NCBI GenBank assembly: GCA_020846995.1
Contig: JADLCV010000081.1
Coordinates: forward strand, 1 to 54,841
Direction: 5' to 3'
Origin: Paracoccaceae bacterium
Lineage (GTDB): Bacteria > Pseudomonadota > Alphaproteobacteria > Rhodobacterales > Rhodobacteraceae
Length of the DNA stretch: 54,841 bases
Part shown: piece after piece, positions 17,717-25,817 of the stretch
Position numbering within the stretch: position 1 is the stretch's first letter
Layout: the number at the start of each line of letters is the position of its first letter
Notes under the pieces: generated by a model
What the model saw: only the letters and a program-made list of their open reading frames with translations
Databases searched by the model: none
Told to the model about the DNA's origin: nothing
Made by a program: the position numbers and the translations under genes

Positions 17717-18556
17717 ATGGCAGTGGCAACGGCAGCGGTGCGGGTCGTGACGGGCGCCCTGCTCCTCACGCTCGTCGCCGGCTGCGGCTCGGCCCCGCGC
17801 GAACCGCCCCTCGAGAGCTTCAGCGCCGAGGAGATCTACCGCCGCGGCGAGTGGGAACTCGAGAACGAACGCCGCGGCGGCGAGGCCACGCGCTTCTTCG
17901 GCGAGGTCGAGCGGCTCTATCCCTATTCGGAATGGGCCAAGCGGGCGCTCATCATGCAGGCCTTTGCCCACCACCGGGCCAAGAACTACGAGGAGGCGCG
18001 CGCCGCCGCCCAGCGCTTCATCGACTTCTACCCCGCCGACGAGGACGCGGCCTATGCCCAGTATCTGCTCGCGCTCTCCTACTACGACCAGATCGACGCC
18101 ATCGGCCGCGACCAGGGGCTGACCTTCCAGGCCCTCCAGGCCCTGCGCGAGGTCATCGAGCGCTATCCCGAGAGCGAATATGCCCGCTCGGCGATCCTCA
18201 AGTTCGACCTCGCCTTCGACCATCTCGCCGCCAAGGAGATGGAGATCGGCCGCTTCTACCTCCGCCGCGGCCATTACGCCGCGGCCATCAACCGCTTCCG
18301 CGTCGTCGTGCAGGATTTCCAGACGACCACCCACACCCCCGAGGCGCTGCACCGGCTGGTCGAGGCCTATCTCGCGCTCGGCCTTGCCGACGAGGCGCAG
18401 ACGGCGGCGGCGATCCTCGGCTACAACTTCCAGGGCAACCCCTTCTACGCCGACAGCCACCGGCTCCTGACCCGCCAGGGGCTCGAGCCCGAGGCGCGGG
18501 GCTCGGGCTGGCTCATGGACGTCTGGCGCCAGGTCATCCGCGGCCAGTGGCTCTGA
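17717..18556 (+). CDS. bamD: Outer membrane assembly lipoprotein BamD
   Basis: A 279-residue lipoprotein of the BAM complex that folds outer membrane proteins. The signal peptide ends in LVAGC (lipidated C23), followed by five TPR-like repeats. The first, around residues 40-70, contains RFFGEVERLYPYSEWA; later repeats have ARAAAQRFIDFYP and LREVIERYPESEYA. The frame is open from 17543, but the ATG at 17717 directly precedes the signal peptide. It follows lpxC after 137 bp and precedes recN after 43 bp. Confidence 0.95.
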   Translation: MAVATAAVRVVTGALLLTLVAGCGSAPREPPLESFSAEEIYRRGEWELENERRGGEATRFFGEVERLYPYSEWAKRALIMQAFAHHRAKNYEEARAAAQRFIDFYPADEDAAYAQYLLALSYYDQIDAIGRDQGLTFQALQALREVIERYPESEYARSAILKFDLAFDHLAAKEMEIGRFYLRRGHYAAAINRFRVVVQDFQTTTHTPEALHRLVEAYLALGLADEAQTAAAILGYNFQGNPFYADSHRLLTRQGLEPEARGSGWLMDVWRQVIRGQWL

Positions 18557-18599
18557 GGCGGGGGCGCGGGCGGGCGCGGCGCCCGGGGAAGGGGGCGCC

Positions 18600-20249
18600 A
18601 TGCTCCGGCATCTCGAGATCCGCGACCTCCTCCTGATCGAGCGGCTGGAGATCGACTTCCGTCCCGGGCTCAATGTGCTGACGGGCGAGACCGGGGCCGG
18701 AAAGTCGATCCTGCTCGACGCCCTCGGCCTCGCCCTCGGCTGGGCCGGGCGGGGCGACCTCCTGCGCCCCGGCGCCTCCCAGGCCGAGGTGACGGCGACC
18801 TTCCTGATCGGCCCGGACCATCCCGCCCGCGACCTCCTCGGGGCGGCCGGGCTGCCGGCGGCCGACGAGCTCGTGCTGCGCCGCGTCGCCCTCGCCGAGG
18901 GGCGGCGGACGGCCTTCGCCAACGATCGCCGCATCACCCAGGAGACGCTGCGGGCGCTCGCCGCGACGCTGGTGGAGCTTCACGGCCAGCACGACGACCG
19001 CAGCCTCCTCGACCCCCGCGGCCACCGCGCGCTCCTTGACGCCTTCGCCGGCACGGGGACCGGGGTGGAGGCCGCGCGGGCGGCCTGGCGCGACCTCGCC
19101 GCCGCCCGCCGCGAGCTGGCCGCGGCCGAGGCCGCCCGGGCCGCCGCCGGGGCCGAGGAGGAGTTCCTGCGCCACGCCGTGGCCGAGCTTGCCCGGCTGC
19201 GGCCCGCGGCGGGCGAGGAGGGCGAGCTTGACGCCCGCCGCCGCGCCATGCAGGCGGCGGCACGGGTCCGGGACGAAATCGCCCGGGCCGCCGCCCTCCT
19301 TTCCGAGGAGGGGGCCGGGCGCGCGCTCGCCGACGCCCTGCGCCGGCTCGAGGCGGCGGCGGCTGGGGCGGGGGGCCGGCTCGAGGCCCCGCTCGCCGCC
19401 CTCGGCCGGGCGCTCGAGGACCTCGCCGAGGCCGCCGACGGGGTCGGCCGCTGCGTCGAGGCCCTCGAGGTCGATCCCCTCGCGCTGGAGCGCCTCGAGG
19501 AACGGCTCTTCGCGCTCCGCGCCGCCGCCCGCAAGCACGGGGTGCGGCCCGAGGAGCTTCCCGGCCTTGCCGCCGCGCTCGGCGCGCGGCTGGCCCTGAT
19601 CGAGGACGGGGCCGCGGCCCTCGCCCCGCGGCGGGCGGCGGTGGCGGCGGCGGCCGCCGCCCATGCCGCCGCCGCCGCCGCCCTCGGCGCACGGCGGCGG
19701 GCCGCCGCGGCCGCCCTCGATGCCGCCATGGCCGCCGAACTGCCGCCCCTCCGGCTCGAGCGGGCGCGCTTCGCGACCCTCGTCGAGCCCGCCGCCCCCG
19801 GCCCCGAGGGCAGCGACGCGGTCAGCTTCAGCGTCGCCACCAGCCCCGGCGCCCCGCCCGGGCCGCTCGAGCGCATCGCCTCGGGGGGCGAGCGGGCGCG
19901 CTTCATGCTCGCCCTCAAGGTCTGCCTGCAGGCAGCGAGCCCCGGGCGCACGCTCGTCTTCGACGAGATCGACCGCGGCGTCGGCGGAGCGACGGCCGAT
20001 GCCGTCGGCCGCCGGCTCGCGGCCCTCGGGCGGGGCGGGCAGGTCCTCGTCGTCACCCACGCCCCCCAGGTCGCCGCCCGCGGCGGCCACCACCTCCTCG
20101 TCGCCAAGGAGATCGCGGCCGGGGCCGCGCGGGTGCGGGTGACGGCCCTCGATGCCGCCGGGCGCGTCGACGAGATCGCCCGCATGCTCGCCGGGGCGGC
20201 GGTGACCGAGGTCGCGCGGGCGGCGGCGCGGGCGCTGATCGCGGGCTGA
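18600..20249 (+). CDS. recN: DNA repair protein RecN
   Basis: A 549-residue SMC-like ATPase of double-strand break repair. Walker A GETGAGKS is at 29-36, a long Ala/Arg/Glu-rich coiled coil runs through about 150-390, and the C-terminal half has an ASGGERARFMLALK signature, VFDEIDRGVGG Walker B and VTHAPQVAA switch. ATG at 18600 after GGGGAAGGGGG. In alphaproteobacteria recN commonly closes this gene run before ligA; here ligA is absent and a DUF3775 gene follows. Confidence 0.95.
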   Translation: MLRHLEIRDLLLIERLEIDFRPGLNVLTGETGAGKSILLDALGLALGWAGRGDLLRPGASQAEVTATFLIGPDHPARDLLGAAGLPAADELVLRRVALAEGRRTAFANDRRITQETLRALAATLVELHGQHDDRSLLDPRGHRALLDAFAGTGTGVEAARAAWRDLAAARRELAAAEAARAAAGAEEEFLRHAVAELARLRPAAGEEGELDARRRAMQAAARVRDEIARAAALLSEEGAGRALADALRRLEAAAAGAGGRLEAPLAALGRALEDLAEAADGVGRCVEALEVDPLALERLEERLFALRAAARKHGVRPEELPGLAAALGARLALIEDGAAALAPRRAAVAAAAAAHAAAAAALGARRRAAAAALDAAMAAELPPLRLERARFATLVEPAAPGPEGSDAVSFSVATSPGAPPGPLERIASGGERARFMLALKVCLQAASPGRTLVFDEIDRGVGGATADAVGRRLAALGRGGQVLVVTHAPQVAARGGHHLLVAKEIAAGAARVRVTALDAAGRVDEIARMLAGAAVTEVARAAARALIAG

Positions 20250-20335
20250 CGGGGCCGGGCGGACGGGGCCGGGCGGCAGGCCTTGCGGGCGGGCCGCCGT
20301 GGGCCGACACTCGGCGCCGAAAGGAGGGCCCGCCC

Positions 20336-20653
20336 ATGCCCGAGATCGGCACCGACAAGGTCGTGCAGGTGATCTTCCTCGCCCGCGAGGGGCGCCGTGG
20401 CGACCGCGAGCTCGAGGCCTTCATCGAGGCGCTGAACGAGGACGAGCAGGCGAACCTCGTCGCCCTCGCCTGGGTCGGCCGCGGCGCCTTCGAACCGGCC
20501 GAGTTCGCCCAGGCGGTGGCGACGGCCCTCGCCGAGCGCACGGTGCCGACCTTCCAGTATCTCATGGACATGCCCCACCTCGCCGAGAACCTCGAGGCCG
20601 GGCTCGACGCCCTCGGCGTCGACGTCGCCGGCGCCGAGGACGACTTCCTCTGA
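20336..20653 (+). CDS. DUF3775 domain protein
   Basis: A 105-residue protein matching the DUF3775 pattern: ELEAFIEALNEDEQANLVAL, then AWVGRGAFEPAEF, then a C-terminal part with TVPTFQYLMDMPHLAENLEAG. The family is small and found mostly in alphaproteobacteria, and its function is unknown. No signal or membrane segment is seen, so it is probably cytoplasmic. It lies 86 bp after recN with AAAGGAGGG about 7 nt before the ATG and may be the last gene of that transcript. Confidence 0.85.
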   Translation: MPEIGTDKVVQVIFLAREGRRGDRELEAFIEALNEDEQANLVALAWVGRGAFEPAEFAQAVATALAERTVPTFQYLMDMPHLAENLEAGLDALGVDVAGAEDDFL

Positions 20654-20658
20654 GCGCC

Positions 20659-20687
20659 GGCCCGCGGGGGGGATTCCCGCGCGGGCC
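20659..20687 (+). terminator. Hairpin after the DUF3775 gene
   Basis: GGCCCGCG (20659-20666) and CGCGGGCC (20680-20687) arms around a 13-nt loop, 6 nt after the stop codon. No T run follows. Confidence 0.45.
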
Positions 20688-20924
20688 ATGGCGGCTCCCC
20701 CGTCCGCCGGGGGACGGCGCGGCCGCGGGGGCGGCCGAAGACGCGCCCCCCGGCCGCGGTCCCGGGCACCCTCGCCGGCTCCCGCCCCCTCACCCCCGCC
20801 CCCTCGGATCCACCGCGCCGGGGCGGCCCGTCACCCGGCGGGCGCCGCGCGCGCGCGGACGGCATCCGCGGGTCCCGGGGCCGCGGGGCGGGGGCCGCCG
20901 GCGGCCGCCGGACCGGGTGGGGGC

Positions 20925-20954
20925 GTGTTTCACCGGGCGGGAAGGCGTTGCAGG
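20925..20954. promoter_or_regulatory. Weak IclR-type site upstream of the SDR/BKACE pair
   Basis: GTGTTTCAC, then GGGAAGGCGTTGCAGG, parallels the order and wording of the site at 30225-30249 (GTGTTCC, then GAAACGGTGTTGCA), including the shared GTTGCA and near-identical GGYGTTGCA. The palindrome itself is poor, so this is the weakest of four related sites. Confidence 0.3.
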
Positions 20955-21025
20955 TTTCGCGGGCAGGTGTCAGCATGAGGGGGCCGGGGGGCCCCCCGGG
21001 GGCCGCGGGGAAGGGCAGGGCGGGG

Positions 21026-21808
21026 ATGGCGAGGGAGATCGACTGGCGGACGCAGCGCGTCATCGTCACGGCGGGAGGAAGCGGCATCGGGCGCGAGATC
21101 GCGGCCGCCTTCCACGGGCTCGGCGCCCGCGTCTGGATCAGCGACGTCGATGCCCCGGCGCTCGCGGCCACGGCGGCGGGGCTGCCGGGGCTTGCCACCC
21201 TTGTCGCCGACGTCGCCGACCCCGCGGCCTGCGACGACCTCGTCGCCCGGGCGACGGGGGCCATGGGCGGGCTCGACATCCTCGTCAACAACGCCGGCAT
21301 CGCCGGGCCCGCGGCCCCCCTCCAGGCGATCGCGACCGCGGACTGGCAGCGGACCTTCGCCGTCAACGTCCACGGGCAGTTCTACATGGCCCGCGCCGCC
21401 ATCCCGCACCTCAAGGCGGCCGGCGGGGGCAGCATCGTCTGCATGGCCTCGGTCGCGGGCAAGTATGCCTTCCCGCTGCGCTCGCCCTACGCGGCCTCGA
21501 AGGCGGCGGTGATCGCGCTGGCCCGCAGCCTGTCGGTCGAACTCGGCCGCGACCGCATCCGCGTCAACGCCATCGCCCCGGGCGTCGTCGCCGGCGAGCG
21601 CATCCGCCGCGTCTTCACCGAGCGCGCGCGCACGCGCGGCATCGGCTACGACGAGATGCAGGCGATCGCGCTCCGCGCCGTCTCGCTCGGCACCATGGTC
21701 GGGCCGGACGAGATCGCCGACATGGTCGTCTACCTCTGTGGCCCCTCGGGGCGGTCGATCACGGGCCAGGTCGTCAGCATCTGCGGCGGGCTGGAATACA
21801 CCGAATAG
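21026..21808 (+). CDS. Short-chain dehydrogenase/reductase, paired with BKACE
   Basis: A 260-residue classical SDR: cofactor loop TAGGSGIG (about 15-22), an Asp after the second strand (SDVDA) suggesting NAD preference, NNAG near 90, catalytic Ser in MASVAGKY and the YAASK motif 13 residues later. The frame opens at 20948, but the ATG at 21026 has the conserved N terminus and a G-rich ribosome site. It ends 9 bp before the beta-keto acid cleavage gene. A natural role is oxidising a 3-hydroxy acid to the 3-keto acid that the next enzyme splits (inference from adjacency). Confidence 0.9.
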   Translation: MAREIDWRTQRVIVTAGGSGIGREIAAAFHGLGARVWISDVDAPALAATAAGLPGLATLVADVADPAACDDLVARATGAMGGLDILVNNAGIAGPAAPLQAIATADWQRTFAVNVHGQFYMARAAIPHLKAAGGGSIVCMASVAGKYAFPLRSPYAASKAAVIALARSLSVELGRDRIRVNAIAPGVVAGERIRRVFTERARTRGIGYDEMQAIALRAVSLGTMVGPDEIADMVVYLCGPSGRSITGQVVSICGGLEYTE

Positions 21809-21817
21809 GGGGCGGCC

Positions 21818-22756
21818 ATGGCCGGCGACGACGTTACCATCATCACCTGTGCCGTCACCGGGGCGACCCACACGCCGACGATGTCGCCCCACCTGCCGGT
21901 GACGCCCGCGGCGATCATCGCCCAGGCAGTCGCGGCGGCCGAGGCCGGGGCGGCGATCCTGCACCTCCACGCCCGCGACCCCGCGACCGAGCGACCGACC
22001 GCGCGCCTCGACATCTGGCTCGGGATCCTGCGCGCGATCGCCGCCCGGACCGATGCCGTCCTCAACATGACGACCGGCGGCAGCACCTTCATGGCGATCG
22101 AGGACCGGCTGGCGCCACCGCTCGCGGCCTCGCCCGAGCTCTGCTCGTGCAACATGGGGTCGATGAACTTCGGCACCTACACGATGGCCGAGAAGTATCG
22201 CGGCCGGTGGAAGAACGACTGGGAGGAGGCCTACCTCGAGGCGAGCCGGGGGGCGGTCTTCCGCAACACCTTCGCCGACATCGAGACGATCCTCGCCCGC
22301 CTCGGCGCCGGCGGCACGCGCTTCGAGTTCGAGTGCTACGACGTCGGTCATCTCTACAACCTCGCCCACATGCTCGACCGCGGGCTGGTGCGGCTGCCGA
22401 TGTTCATCCAGCTGATCGTCGGCACCCTCGGCGGTATCGGGCCCGGGCCCGAGAACCTCATGTTCATGAAGGAAACCGCCGACCGCCTCTTCGGCCGGGG
22501 CGATTATCACTGGTCGGTGCTCGCCGGCGGGCGCCACCAGATGAACATGTGCACGATGGCCGCGACCATGGGCGGCAACGTCCGCGTCGGGCTCGAGGAC
22601 AGCCTCTATGCCGGCCGCGGCCGGCTGGCCGAGAGCAACGCCGAGCAGGTCGGCATGATCCGCACCATCCTCGCCGACCTCGGCCGCCGCCCGGCGAACC
22701 CGGAGGAGGCGCGTGCGCGCCTCGCCCTCAAGGGCCGCGACCGCGTCGCCTTCTGA
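21818..22756 (+). CDS. Beta-keto acid cleavage enzyme (BKACE, formerly DUF849)
   Basis: A 312-residue TIM-barrel zinc enzyme of the BKACE family, which transfers a beta-keto acid fragment to acetyl-CoA, giving a new CoA ester and acetoacetyl-CoA-type product or the reverse. It shows CAVTGATHTPTMSPHLP, the zinc motif HLHARDP (H49, H51), MTTGGST, and FECYDVGHLYNL. Known substrates include 3-keto-5-aminohexanoate and dehydrocarnitine; specificity cannot be assigned here. It forms a two-gene unit with the SDR and is followed by a strong hairpin. Confidence 0.92.
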   Translation: MAGDDVTIITCAVTGATHTPTMSPHLPVTPAAIIAQAVAAAEAGAAILHLHARDPATERPTARLDIWLGILRAIAARTDAVLNMTTGGSTFMAIEDRLAPPLAASPELCSCNMGSMNFGTYTMAEKYRGRWKNDWEEAYLEASRGAVFRNTFADIETILARLGAGGTRFEFECYDVGHLYNLAHMLDRGLVRLPMFIQLIVGTLGGIGPGPENLMFMKETADRLFGRGDYHWSVLAGGRHQMNMCTMAATMGGNVRVGLEDSLYAGRGRLAESNAEQVGMIRTILADLGRRPANPEEARARLALKGRDRVAF

Positions 22757-22790
22757 CCCCCGCGCCCCGGTCCGCCCCGCGCCCCGGTCG

Positions 22791-22828
22791 GCCCCGCCCC
22801 GCCGCCGCGGCAGGCCCCGGGGCGGGGC
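22791..22828 (+). terminator. Hairpin after the BKACE gene
   Basis: GCCCCGCCCC (22791-22800) and GGGGCGGGGC (22819-22828) form perfect 10-bp arms around an 18-nt loop, 35 nt after the stop codon and just before the next promoter candidate. No T run. Confidence 0.5.
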
Positions 22829-22841
22829 GGGCAGGAATCCG

Positions 22842-22870
22842 TTGACTTCGCCGGCCGCAGGCCCAAGATG
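22842..22870 (+). promoter_or_regulatory. Candidate promoter of the ABC-transporter operon
   Basis: TTGACT (22842-22847, 5 of 6 to -35) with a weak CAAGAT at 16-bp spacing (22864-22869). The palindrome at 22868-22885 overlaps the -10 and start region, a typical repressor position. Confidence 0.45.
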
Positions 22871-22885
22871 GAAACGCTGTTCCAT
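22868..22885. promoter_or_regulatory. Perfect IclR-type palindrome upstream of the ABC operon
   Basis: ATGGAA-ACGCTG-TTCCAT, perfect 6-bp arms with a 6-bp centre. TGGAA/TTCCA dyads with a short centre are typical of IclR-family operators. An IclR regulator lies at the far end of the same cluster (45525-46292). Confidence 0.6.
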
Positions 22886-23090
22886 TTCCTGCGCCGCCGG
22901 TCGGCCGCACCCCCGGGGGGGCCCTGATCGCCGATGGCGCCCGCGCAGGATCGCCGCGGCGCGGGCGCCGGCCGCGCCGGGCGGGCCCGGACCCGGGAAG
23001 GCGCCCCGGGGGGCGCGCGGCAGCGCCGGATGACGCGACCAGCCCGGCCCGGCGCGCCGCGCCCGGGGGGCCAAGGGGAGAGGGGAGACC

Positions 23091-24698
23091 ATGAAGCGCA
23101 GGGACTTCGTGCGGGGCGGGGTGCTGTCGATCCCGGCCGCCTATCTGGCGATGCAGGGCATCGGCCCGGCCGCGGCGCAGAGCCGGGCAGAGACGCTGCG
23201 CGTCCTCTCCGAGGGTGTGCCCAACACCTTCGACCCCTCGGGCGCCGGCGCCAACCGCGAATCGAACGGCTTCGTCTGGAACGTCTACGACCGCCTGGTG
23301 CGGTTTTCGCGCTACGAGGTGGCGGACGGGGTCTATCACTACGACTACTACAACCTCGAGGGCGAGGTGGCCGAATCGTGGGCGTGGTCGGACGACGGCA
23401 CGCGGCTCACGTTCAGGATCAAGCCCGGCCTCGTCTTCCACGACGGCAGCCCCGTCACCGTCGAGGACGTCAAGTGGTCGCTCGACCGCGTCGTGTCGAT
23501 GCCCGCCTCGGCCCGCCAGATGAGCACGGGCTCGATGACCTCGCCCGACCAGTTCGAGATCGTCGACGACAGGACGGTGATGGCGAAGTTCGACCGCCGC
23601 GACCGCTTCACCGTCCCGAACCTCGCCATCATCTTCCCCGGCATCATCAACTCGAAGCTCGCCCGCCAGCACGCCACGGCCGCCGACCCCTGGGCCGGCG
23701 AATGGCTGAAGGAGAACACCGCCGCCGGCGGCGCCTACACGGTCGAGAGCTTCACCCCCGGCCAGCAGATCGTCTTCAGCCGCTTCGACGGCTGGAAGGG
23801 CGGGCCCCTGCCCACGCTCCGGCGCGCCATCCACCAGCTCGTGCCGGCATCGTCGAGCCGCGCCGTCGCCGTCGAGCGCGGCGACACCGACATCGCCATG
23901 GGCATCCCGCCGCAGGAACTCGCCGCCCTCGAGGGCAAGCCCGGGGTCAGGATCGCCTCGGTGCCGATGCGCAACGCCTTCCAGTTCATCGGCATGAACA
24001 ACACGCTCGCGCCCTTCGACAAGCGCGGCGTGCGCCTCGCCATCGCCCACGCCCTGCCCTACGAGGCGATGTTCAACGGCGTCCTGCGCGGCCGCGGCCG
24101 GCCGCTGTTCGGCGGCACCGAATGGGCCCCGAGCACGGCCCAGTTCCCGGCCCCGCAACCCTACGTCACCGACCTCGACAAGGCCCGCTCCTACCTCGCC
24201 GAGGCGGGCATGGCGGGGGGCTTCGAGACCACCTTCACCTTCAACATCGCCGACGAGGCGGTGGTCGAGCCGATCGCCATCCTGATCCAGGAGGCGCTCG
24301 CCCAGATCGGCATCACGGTCGCGATCGAGAAGGTTCCCAACGCCCAGATGGGGACGATGCTGACCGAGAAGACGATCCCCTTCTTCTTCGACGTCTCCTC
24401 GGCGTGGCTGAACGACCCCGACTATTTCTTCCGCATCTTCTACTCGGGCGACTGGCGGTGGAACTACGGCTCGTTCAAGAACGCCGAGATGGAGCAACTC
24501 CTCGCCGATGTGCGTTTCGAATCCGACACCGCCGTCTACGAGACCAAGGTCCGGCGGATCATCGAGATCGCCTTCGCCGAGGCGCCGGTGATCCTGCTCT
24601 GGCAGCCCTCGCACGACATCCCGATGAGTGACACGCTCACGGGCTACACCTACTACTTCCACCGCCAGGTGGATTACCGGGTGCTGAACCGGGTCTGA
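23091..24698 (+). CDS. ABC transporter substrate-binding protein, family 5 (peptide/opine/nickel type)
   Basis: A 535-residue periplasmic receptor with a Tat-type leader, KRRDFVRGG, and hydrophobic stretch ending PAAAQ. The family 5 layout is clear: FDPSG near the N terminus, YDRLVRF, AESWAWSDDGTRLTFRIKPG, FHDGSPVTVEDV and YLAEAG. Family 5 receptors bind di/oligopeptides, opines, glycosides or other amides. The importer genes follow after a 93-bp gap with a hairpin. ATG at 23091 with GGGGAGAGGGGAG upstream. The ligand is probably the substrate of the enzymes downstream. Confidence 0.94.
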   Translation: MKRRDFVRGGVLSIPAAYLAMQGIGPAAAQSRAETLRVLSEGVPNTFDPSGAGANRESNGFVWNVYDRLVRFSRYEVADGVYHYDYYNLEGEVAESWAWSDDGTRLTFRIKPGLVFHDGSPVTVEDVKWSLDRVVSMPASARQMSTGSMTSPDQFEIVDDRTVMAKFDRRDRFTVPNLAIIFPGIINSKLARQHATAADPWAGEWLKENTAAGGAYTVESFTPGQQIVFSRFDGWKGGPLPTLRRAIHQLVPASSSRAVAVERGDTDIAMGIPPQELAALEGKPGVRIASVPMRNAFQFIGMNNTLAPFDKRGVRLAIAHALPYEAMFNGVLRGRGRPLFGGTEWAPSTAQFPAPQPYVTDLDKARSYLAEAGMAGGFETTFTFNIADEAVVEPIAILIQEALAQIGITVAIEKVPNAQMGTMLTEKTIPFFFDVSSAWLNDPDYFFRIFYSGDWRWNYGSFKNAEMEQLLADVRFESDTAVYETKVRRIIEIAFAEAPVILLWQPSHDIPMSDTLTGYTYYFHRQVDYRVLNRV

Positions 24699-24731
24699 CC
24701 GCCGGGCGGCGTTCCCCGCGGACGGCGCGGA

Positions 24732-24754
24732 GGGCGGCGCGGCCGGCGCCGCCC
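24732..24754 (+). terminator. Intercistronic hairpin between receptor and permease genes
   Basis: GGGCGGCGC and GCGCCGCCC, perfect 9-bp arms around a 5-nt loop, in the 93-bp gap after the receptor gene. Such structures often let the receptor mRNA outnumber the membrane subunits by protecting its 3' end or partly terminating transcription. Confidence 0.5.
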
Positions 24755-24791
24755 GTCCGCACCCCCCGGGGGGGAAGGGAAGGCAGGCGTC

Positions 24792-25817
24792 TTGGGCCGG
24801 GTCTCGCTGCGCTTCGTTCTCGGCCGGGTGCTCGCCGCCCTGCCGGTCCTCGCCGGCGTCGTCGTCCTGACCTTCGTCCTGATGCGCCTCCTGCCCGCCG
24901 ATCCGGCCGCCTTCTACGCCACCGGCCCGGCCATGGGGCCGGCCGAGGTCGAGGCCCTGCGCCGCCAGCTTGGCCTTGACCGGACGGTGGCCGAGCAGCT
25001 TCTCATCTACCTGCGCGACCTCGGGACCGGCAACCTCGGCCGGTCGATGGTGACGGGCCAGCCCGTGACCGAGGATCTCGCGCTGCGGCTGCCGGCATCG
25101 GTCGAACTCACGATCGCGGGCTTCCTGCTCGCCCTCCTCGTCGCCCTGCCGCTCGGCATCCTCGCCGCCACGCGGCCCGATTCGGCGATCGACCACCTGA
25201 CACGGGTGATCGCCACCACCGGGGTGTCGATGCCGACCTTCGTCACCGGCCTCGTCCTCATCTTCGTCTTCTACTTCCTGCTCGGCTGGGCCCCCGACCC
25301 GACCTCGCGCTACGACCTCTTCCTGCCGCAGTCGCCGCGGCTGACCGGGTTTCTGACCCTCGACACCCTCGTCGACGGCAACTGGGAGCAGTTCGGCGCC
25401 GTCGCCGCCCGCCTCGTGCTGCCCGCCGCGACCATGGCGCTCTTCGCCATCGCCCCGCTCGCGCGGATGACGCGGGCCTCGATGCTCGCCGCCCTGCAGG
25501 GCGACTTCGTGCGCACCGCCCGCGCCCTCGGGCTCTCGCCGGCGAAGGTCCTCCTGACCTATGCCCTCCGCAACGCCCTGATCCCGGTCGTCACCATGAT
25601 GGGCATGGTCCTCTCCTACATGCTCGGCGCCAACGTCCTCGTCGAGAAGGTGTTCGCCTGGCCCGGCATCGGCTCCTACGCGCTCGATGCGCTGGTCGCC
25701 TCGGACTACGCCCCCGTCCAGGGCTTCGTGCTGGTCGTGGCGGCGATCTTCGTCGTCCTCAACCTCGTCGTCGATCTCGTCTACGCGGCCGTCGATCCGC
25801 GGGTCGGGCTGGGATGA
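24792..25817 (+). CDS. ABC transporter permease, DppB type
   Basis: A 341-residue membrane protein with six predicted helices. The N terminus (FVLGRVLAALPVLAGVVV) and the phrase ADPAAFYATGP fit DppB/OppB subunits. The ATP-ase docking loop reads FVRTARALGLSPAKVLLTYALRNALIP and the end has VVDLVYAAVDPRVGLG. The start appears to be TTG at 24792; no ATG is available before the first helix. It overlaps the next permease by 4 bp. Confidence 0.93.
   Translation: MGRVSLRFVLGRVLAALPVLAGVVVLTFVLMRLLPADPAAFYATGPAMGPAEVEALRRQLGLDRTVAEQLLIYLRDLGTGNLGRSMVTGQPVTEDLALRLPASVELTIAGFLLALLVALPLGILAATRPDSAIDHLTRVIATTGVSMPTFVTGLVLIFVFYFLLGWAPDPTSRYDLFLPQSPRLTGFLTLDTLVDGNWEQFGAVAARLVLPAATMALFAIAPLARMTRASMLAALQGDFVRTARALGLSPAKVLLTYALRNALIPVVTMMGMVLSYMLGANVLVEKVFAWPGIGSYALDALVASDYAPVQGFVLVVAAIFVVLNLVVDLVYAAVDPRVGLG

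Larger units (their letters stand above)
20654..21025. other. Intergenic gap, 372 bp, before the SDR/BKACE pair
   Basis: No gene supported. It contains a hairpin at 20659-20687 right after the DUF3775 stop and, at 20925-20954, an AT-richer stretch with GTGTTTCAC followed by GGGAAGGCGTTGCAGG, which resembles the IclR-type site at 30225-30249. Between the two the DNA is repetitive G/C without clear promoter elements. Confidence 0.5.
22757..23090. other. Intergenic gap, 334 bp, with terminator and promoter of the ABC operon
   Basis: No gene. It holds the hairpin at 22791-22828, a promoter candidate beginning TTGACT at 22842 and a perfect palindrome at 22868-22885, each listed separately. From 22890 to 23080 it is GC-rich leader with no further clear signal until the GGGGAGAGGGGAG ribosome site. 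Confidence 0.6.
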
